Assembly (NCBI RefSeq): GCF_030687575.1
Contig: NZ_CP117439.1
Location: 1,674,001 to 1,738,000 of the forward strand
DNA from: Pseudomonas sp. FP2309
GTDB taxonomy: Bacteria; Pseudomonadota; Gammaproteobacteria; Pseudomonadales; Pseudomonadaceae
DNA: 64,000 nucleotides
Reading direction: 5' to 3'
Part shown: positions 59,928-64,000 of the stretch, piece after piece
Position numbering within the stretch: position 1 is the stretch's first letter
How the letters are laid out: every line of letters starts with the position of its first letter
Translations under genes and position numbers: made by a program
The notes under the pieces: model-generated
What the model saw: only the letters and a program-made list of their open reading frames with translations
Told to the model about the DNA's origin: nothing
Databases searched by the model: none

Positions 59928-60409
59928 TGAGTACCGGAAGAATCCAATTCGCCGAGCAAGACGGGACATTTGTCCTGAAGTTTGTCGGTGAAGTGCGCCT
60001 GACCTTGTGTTCAGCGCTGGATGCGACGATTGAGCGGATTTTCACTGCGCTGAATTTTTCGGCGATCGTGATCGATCTGACCGAAACCCGCAGCATCGAT
60101 AGCACCACCCTCGGCTTGCTGGCCAAGCTGTCCATTCTGTCGCGGCAGAAGGTCGGCCTTTTGCCTACGGTCGTCACCACCCACGAAGACATCACCCGTC
60201 TGCTGCAGTCCATGGGTTTCGACCAGGTGTTCAACATTGTTGATCGCCCGATCCCGTGCCCGGAGTGCCTGACCGATCTGCCGTCCCAGGACCAGTCCGA
60301 GGAAGTGGTGCGGATCAAGGTGCTGGAAGCGCACAAAATTCTGATGGGCTTGAACGAGTCCAATCGCGAAGCGTTTCACGATCTGGTGAATGCGCTGGAA
60401 CGGCATTGA
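59927..60409 (+). CDS. rssC: STAS-domain anti-anti-sigma factor (RssC-like)
   Basis: 160 aa from ATG 59927, coupled to rssB by a TGATG overlap. The STAS domain includes IDLTETRSIDSTTLGLLAKL, where Ser59 in the DST motif is the expected phosphorylation site. The C-terminal extension (residues about 100-160) includes a CPECLTDLP segment with two Cys. It is the likely substrate of the RssB phosphatase domain. Phosphorylated and unphosphorylated forms would bind an anti-sigma partner not seen in the window. Confidence 0.88.
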   Translation: MSTGRIQFAEQDGTFVLKFVGEVRLTLCSALDATIERIFTALNFSAIVIDLTETRSIDSTTLGLLAKLSILSRQKVGLLPTVVTTHEDITRLLQSMGFDQVFNIVDRPIPCPECLTDLPSQDQSEEVVRIKVLEAHKILMGLNESNREAFHDLVNALERH

Positions 60410-60429
60410 TCCCATAGGATCGGACGCAC

Positions 60430-60467
60430 AAAAAAGGGCGGTACCCGTGAGGGTGACCGCCCTTTTT
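60430..60467. terminator. Bidirectional terminator between rssC and tal
   Basis: AAAAAGGGCGGT / ACCGCCCTTTTT, 13-nt loop with an inner ACCC/GGGT stem. Confidence 0.92.
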
Positions 60468-60480
60468 GCCGTGGCAGCTT

Positions 60481-61407
60481 TTACAGCTTGGCCGCCAACA
60501 GTGCTTCGAGTTTTTCCTGATCGCGCGCGAACTGGCGAATACCCTCGGCCAGCTTCTCGGTGGCCATGGCGTCTTCGTTGGACTCCCAGCGGAACTGCGC
60601 TTCGGTCATGTGTACGCGAGCTTCACCGGCGTGCCCTGGCGACAGTTTACGTTCCAGCTTGCCGGTGTCGGCCGCCAGCTTTTCCAGCAGGTCCGGACTG
60701 ATGGTCAGGCGATCGCACCCGGCCAACTCTTCGATCTGGCTCAGGTTACGGAAGCTGGCGCCCATGACCACGGTTTTGTAGCCGTTAGCCTTGTAGTAGT
60801 TGTAGATGCGGGTCACCGACTGCACGCCTGGATCATCGGCGCCGGTGTAGTCGCTGCCGTTGGCTTTCTTGTACCAGTCATAGATACGGCCCACGAACGG
60901 CGAAATCAGGAACACGCCGGCTTCTGCGCAGGCCACGGCCTGGGCGAAGGAAAACAGCAGCGTCAGGTTGGTCTGGATGCCTTCTTTTTCCAGCTGCTCT
61001 GCTGCGCGGATGCCTTCCCAAGTGGAGGCGATCTTGATCAGCACGCGGTCACGGCCAACGCCGGCTTTTTCGTACAGGTCGATCAGACGGTGCGCGCGCT
61101 TGAGTACGGCGTCAGTGTCGAACGACAGGCGTGCATCCACTTCCGTTGAAATACGGCCCGGCACGACTTTCAGAATTTCTTGGCCTACCGCTACTGCAAA
61201 GCGGTCACTGGCCAGGCCCACATCGCCATTGCAGTCCTGTACGCACTCATCCAGCAGCTTGGCATAGCCGGGGATCGACGCCGCTTTGAGCAGAAGGGAC
61301 GGGTTGGTTGTCGCATCCTGCGGCTTGAGCTTGGCAAGGGTGGAAAAATCACCCGTATCGGCGACAACGGTGGTGAATTGCTTGAGTTGTTCCAGCTTGG
61401 AAGTCAT
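60481..61407 (-). CDS. tal: Transaldolase (TalB type)
   Basis: 308 aa from ATG 61407 ([20 protein letters not shown]); the frame runs 19 codons further without support. It moves a dihydroxyacetone unit in the non-oxidative pentose phosphate pathway. The Schiff-base lysine is in [13 protein letters not shown], and other motifs are [17 protein letters not shown] and [18 protein letters not shown]. The length matches TalB. It is convergent with rssC and separated from dusA by 251 bp holding REP-like DNA. Confidence 0.96.
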   Translation of the reverse strand: MTSKLEQLKQFTTVVADTGDFSTLAKLKPQDATTNPSLLLKAASIPGYAKLLDECVQDCNGDVGLASDRFAVAVGQEILKVVPGRISTEVDARLSFDTDAVLKRAHRLIDLYEKAGVGRDRVLIKIASTWEGIRAAEQLEKEGIQTNLTLLFSFAQAVACAEAGVFLISPFVGRIYDWYKKANGSDYTGADDPGVQSVTRIYNYYKANGYKTVVMGASFRNLSQIEELAGCDRLTISPDLLEKLAADTGKLERKLSPGHAGEARVHMTEAQFRWESNEDAMATEKLAEGIRQFARDQEKLEALLAAKL

Positions 61408-61584
61408 GGGCGTGCTCTGTCCTATGGGTCTGGTGACATTACCCGAGCGCCGACAGGCGCTCAAGGGCGCAAATGCGTTCGATCGTTTGCGAGGGCAACA
61501 ACCTGAAAACAGCCGTTTGAATCACGGCCATACTGCTAACTAGGAGGCCAAAACCCCCGACAGGTTCAACCCAAGTTCCCCCCA

Positions 61585-61640
61585 CCAACACGGCCCCATG
61601 TTGGCGCTGGCTTATCGTGGTGAGCAGGCTTGCCACAACA
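61585..61640. repeat. REP-like DNA between tal and dusA
   Basis: CCAACA, CGGCCCCA, TGTTGG forms a short hairpin at 61586-61603, followed by GCGCTGGCTTATCGTGG, a diverged REP core. Remaining parts of this interval show no gene. Confidence 0.5.
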
Positions 61641-61658
61641 GTCCGGGGCCCCAACGTC

Positions 61659-62678
61659 TCACCGCCCCTCCAACAACTCCCCCGCCTGATCCAGCAACGC
61701 CAACGGATCACTTGCCTTATGAATATCCACCGACAACAACTGCCTGAACCGACGAGCTCCCGGAAAGCCGGTGCCCAACCCCAACACATGCCGCGTAATG
61801 TGATGCATCGCCCCACCACTGGCCAAATGCTCCGCAATATACGGCCGCAACTGCGCCAACGCCTCAGCCCGACTGATCACCGGCGCCTCACTGCCAAACA
61901 ACTGCTGATCCACCTCCGCCAGCAAATACGGATTGTGATAAGCCTCCCGCCCCAACATCACCCCATCAAACACCTGCAAATGTTCCTGGCACTGCTGCAA
62001 CGTCTTGATTCCACCGTTCAGCACAATCTCCAGTTCCGGGAAATCCTGCTTCAACTGCGCCGCCACGTCATAGCGCAACGGCGGAATGTCGCGATTCTCC
62101 TTCGGCGACAACCCCTCCAGAATCGCAATCCGCGCATGCACCGTAAAACTGGTGCACCCCGCATCCCTCACCGTGCCAACGAACTCACACAACTGGGAAT
62201 AACTGTCACGCCCATTGATCCCGATACGATGCTTCACCGTCACCGGAATCGACACCGCATCCCGCATCGCCTTCACACACTCCGCCACCAGTGCAGGGTG
62301 CGCCATCAGGATCGCGCCGATCATATTGTTCTGCACCCGATCACTCGGGCAGCCGACGTTCAAGTTCACTTCGTCATAACCGGCCGCCTCAGCCATGCGT
62401 GCGCAGGCTGCGAGGTCAGCGGGAACACTGCCGCCCAACTGCAGCGCAAGCGGGTGCTCGGCTTCGTTGTGACGCAGGAAGCGGTCGTGGTCGCCATGCA
62501 GAATTGCGCCGGTGGTGACCATCTCGGTGTAGAGCAGGGCGTGCTTGGAGAGCAGGCGCAGGAAGAACCGGCAGTGACGGTCGGTCCAATCCATCATCGG
62601 GGCCACGCTAAACCGGCGTGACGGCTCTGAGCGTGAAGGGCTAGCGTTTACTGGGGATTTGGCTTTTTCAAAATTCAT
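61659..62678 (-). CDS. dusA: tRNA-dihydrouridine synthase A
   Basis: 339 aa. It reduces uridines in the D-loop of tRNA with FMN and NADPH. The TIM-barrel motifs are RRFSVAPMMDWTDRHCRFFL, VNLNVGCPSDRVQNN with catalytic Cys110, IPVTVKHRIGINGRDSY and VLNGGIKT. The first 20 residues (MNFEKAKSPVNASPSRSEPS) precede the conserved start of the barrel. They may have been supplied by a mobile element, because dusA is a known insertion target and an integrase fragment lies just upstream. Confidence 0.95.
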   Translation of the reverse strand: MNFEKAKSPVNASPSRSEPSRRFSVAPMMDWTDRHCRFFLRLLSKHALLYTEMVTTGAILHGDHDRFLRHNEAEHPLALQLGGSVPADLAACARMAEAAGYDEVNLNVGCPSDRVQNNMIGAILMAHPALVAECVKAMRDAVSIPVTVKHRIGINGRDSYSQLCEFVGTVRDAGCTSFTVHARIAILEGLSPKENRDIPPLRYDVAAQLKQDFPELEIVLNGGIKTLQQCQEHLQVFDGVMLGREAYHNPYLLAEVDQQLFGSEAPVISRAEALAQLRPYIAEHLASGGAMHHITRHVLGLGTGFPGARRFRQLLSVDIHKASDPLALLDQAGELLEGR

Positions 62679-62735
62679 TAATACTGATCTTTTATACAGC
62701 GGTTTTTACCCGTTTTCCCTTTTTTTCTAAAGTCG

Positions 62736-62775
62736 GTTGCTACATTGTAGCGATCGAATTCGGCAATGTAGCAAC
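62736..62775. repeat. 12-bp inverted repeat upstream of the integrase fragment
   Basis: GTTGCTACATTG (62736-62747) and CAATGTAGCAAC (62764-62775), perfect arms around 16 bp. A nested GCTAC-ATT-GTAGC palindrome (62739-62751) gives three half-sites in all. Confidence 0.85.
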
Positions 62776-62780
62776 TGGGA

Positions 62781-63038
62781 ATGGGCACGATCACAGCACG
62801 TAAGCGCAAGGACAACTCGACAGCCTACACGGCGCAGATACGGATCAATCGGGATGGCAAAACAGTTTATCAGGAAAGCCGGACCTTCGATCGCAAGTGG
62901 GTTGCCCAGGCCTGGATCAAGCGCCGCGAGACGGAGCTGGCGGAGCCTGGTGCCCTTGAGCGTGCTAACCGAAAAGGCGTGACGATCAAGAAGATGATCG
63001 AGCAGTACCTGGACGAGTACGAGAAGATCCGGCCGCTA
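62781..63038 (+). pseudogene. Phage integrase, N-terminal fragment
   Basis: About 86 codons. The sequence (TARKRKDNSTAYTAQIRINR, RTFDRKWVAQAWIKRRETEL and MIEQYLDEYEKI) is the N-terminal arm-binding and start of the core-binding domain of a tyrosine recombinase. The catalytic domain is missing. The frame then runs on into a GC stem and the endolysin gene, so the rest was lost by deletion. It sits 103 bp from the start of dusA, the typical place of integrases that use dusA as attachment site. Confidence 0.8.
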
Positions 63039-63053
63039 CCCGCCGCGTGCGGG
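63039..63053. terminator. Short GC stem before the endolysin gene
   Basis: CCCGC-CGCGT-GCGGG; no clean T-run follows. It marks the point where integrase-like coding stops and is perhaps the end of a deleted phage gene. Confidence 0.4.
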
Positions 63054-63074
63054 CTGTTCACGTTAGGAGTTTGT

Positions 63075-63638
63075 ATGCCAATTACTCAGCAGCAGTTGCT
63101 GCAGATCCTCCCGAACGCCGGCCGCCAAGCCGGCGTTTTTGTATCCGCCCTAAACGCGGCCATGGCGAATCGAAAGATCGACACACCGAAGCGCCAGGCA
63201 GCATTCCTCGCCCAGGTCGGCCACGAGTCGGGCCAACTGCAGTACGTGCGTGAACTGGGGAGCGATCAATACCTCAGCAAGTACGATACCGGCCCGCTGG
63301 CTACAAAGCTGGGGAACACGCCTGCTGCTGATGGTGACGGGCAGCGATATCGCGGCCGTGGGCTGATCCAGATCACCGGCCACGACAACTATCTGCGTTG
63401 CAGCCTGGCGCTGTTCGGCGATGAGCGATTGCTCCGCACGCCGGAGCTGCTCGAACTACCGCAATGGACCGCTGAGTCGGCCGCGTGGTTCTGGTCGATT
63501 AACGGATTAAACGCGCTCGCGGATCAAGAGCAATTCAACACCATCACCCGGCGGATCAACGGCGGACTCAACGGTTTGGAAGATCGTTTGCAACTGTGGG
63601 CCAGGGCGAGGGCGGTGTTATGCGTATCTTCGACCTGA
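63075..63638 (+). CDS. Phage endolysin, glycoside hydrolase family 19
   Basis: 187 aa from ATG 63075, with TAGGAG well placed upstream. The frame is continuous with the integrase fragment but this start gives the usual MPITQQQLLQILPNAGRQAG. The chitinase-like GH19 lysozyme motifs are AAFLAQVGHESGQLQYVREL with catalytic Glu51 and GQRYRGRGLIQITGHDNY. It would degrade host peptidoglycan at lysis. It overlaps the Rz-like gene by 19 nt. The C-terminal end RAVLCVSST is altered to allow the overlap. Confidence 0.88.
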   Translation: MPITQQQLLQILPNAGRQAGVFVSALNAAMANRKIDTPKRQAAFLAQVGHESGQLQYVRELGSDQYLSKYDTGPLATKLGNTPAADGDGQRYRGRGLIQITGHDNYLRCSLALFGDERLLRTPELLELPQWTAESAAWFWSINGLNALADQEQFNTITRRINGGLNGLEDRLQLWARARAVLCVSST

Positions 63639-64000
63639 TCCCCGCGCAATACCGGATTGCGGCGGTCGGCCTGCTGCTGGTGATGTTGGCCGCCGGATCT
63701 GCTGCCCTGGCCTGGACAGCTCAAGACTGGCGCTATGGCAAGCAGCTGGAGCACCAGGCCCGGCTCCATGCCGACACCCTCGGCGAGTTATCCCAAGCCG
63801 CTGCCGCCCTGCAGCGCAAAGAGCAGGACAAGCGCTTTGCCCTGGAGCAGCGCCTGCAGAACAAAGACGAAACCCACCACAAGGAATTGACCGATGAGCA
63901 AACGAAGCAGGCTCGTCTGCGTGATCGCTTGGCTACTGCTGATCTGCGGTTGTCAGTCGTACTCGCCGCCAGCGATGCCACCAGCAGCTGTTCAGTGTCA
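63620..64000 (+). CDS. Phage lysis protein Rz (i-spanin), cut by the window end
   Basis: 127 codons visible. It begins MRIFDLIPAQYRIAAVGLLL, one N-terminal membrane span (residues about 12-32). A long helical, coiled-coil-prone periplasmic stretch rich in Gln, Glu and Lys follows (LEHQARLHADTLGELSQAAA and beyond). This is the structure of the inner-membrane subunit of the spanin complex that disrupts the outer membrane after endolysin action. A second, out-of-frame gene for Rz1 lies inside it. Confidence 0.82.
   Translation, partial: MRIFDLIPAQYRIAAVGLLLVMLAAGSAALAWTAQDWRYGKQLEHQARLHADTLGELSQAAAALQRKEQDKRFALEQRLQNKDETHHKELTDEQTKQARLRDRLATADLRLSVVLAASDATSSCSVS
63894..64000 (+). CDS. Phage lysis lipoprotein Rz1 (o-spanin), nested in Rz, partial
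   Basis: 35 complete codons in the +1 frame relative to Rz. It starts MSKRSRLVCVIAWLLLICGC, a signal peptide with lipobox LICGC (Cys20), and is followed by a Pro-rich run (SYSPPAMPPAA). It is too short for the ORF limit used, but the embedded position, lipobox and proline content are the Rz1 hallmarks. The end is beyond the window. Confidence 0.8.
   Translation, partial: MSKRSRLVCVIAWLLLICGCQSYSPPAMPPAAVQC

Overview
The window is a stretch of Pseudomonas chromosome, most likely the P. fluorescens group. The evidence is the high GC content, dispersed GTGGGAGGGG-type and GCGATAGCGGT-type REP sequences, and gene neighbourhoods known from the genus (slt - ABC-F ATPase - universal stress protein - fadBA - topA - sulA/lexA - psrA - nagZ - mfd - gap; sthA - PilZ - lolCDE; copRS - cupredoxin - queF; mlaA - PilZ - rssBC - tal - dusA). 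Species assignment is inference from memory of these families; nothing was searched.

Layout. 1-5.6 kb: the start of an oligopeptidase B gene, two small membrane or unknown proteins, a class II amidotransferase, and a LysR regulator divergent from the 5-oxoprolinase operon pxpABC. 5.6-9 kb: a VWA protein and MoxR ATPase pair and a DUF748 membrane protein. 9-18.4 kb: cysK, lpxO, acnA, rlmM, tusA, a MATE exporter, pdxB and a 57-aa conserved orphan. 18.6-25.7 kb: an MsbA-like ABC exporter, slt, an ABC-F ATPase and a universal stress protein. 26-33.6 kb: fadBA, DUF1653, topA and two small unknowns. 33.7-40.3 kb: the SOS pair lexA-sulA divergent from the fatty-acid regulator psrA, then nagZ, a SWIM/SNF2 helicase and a CsiV-like protein. 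40.3-52.5 kb: mfd, gap, a chalcone isomerase-like protein, sthA, a glycerophosphodiesterase, a PilZ protein and the lipoprotein-release system lolCDE. 52.6-55.3 kb: a copper-type two-component system divergent from a periplasmic cupredoxin. 55.4-62.7 kb: queF, DUF4404, a catalytically degenerate phosphonatase-like HAD protein, mlaA, a second PilZ protein, rssB-rssC, tal and dusA. 62.7-64 kb: a prophage remnant at the 5' side of dusA, with an integrase fragment followed directly by an endolysin and a nested Rz/Rz1 spanin pair cut by the window end.

Regulatory signals that can be read: tandem LexA boxes over the lexA -10; two overlapping PsrA palindromes at the psrA promoter and a near-match upstream of fadB; a CusR/CopR-type palindrome between copR and the cupredoxin gene; a sigma-70-like topA promoter; and many intrinsic terminators, including one between lolD and lolE.

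Most of the window is core genome. The points most worth a second look are the prophage scar at dusA with its large inverted repeat, the HAD pseudo-enzyme, the leader hairpin of acnA, a minus-strand terminator with no gene feeding it upstream of fadB, and the SNF2 helicase in the mfd operon. I did not find a clearly new multi-gene system.
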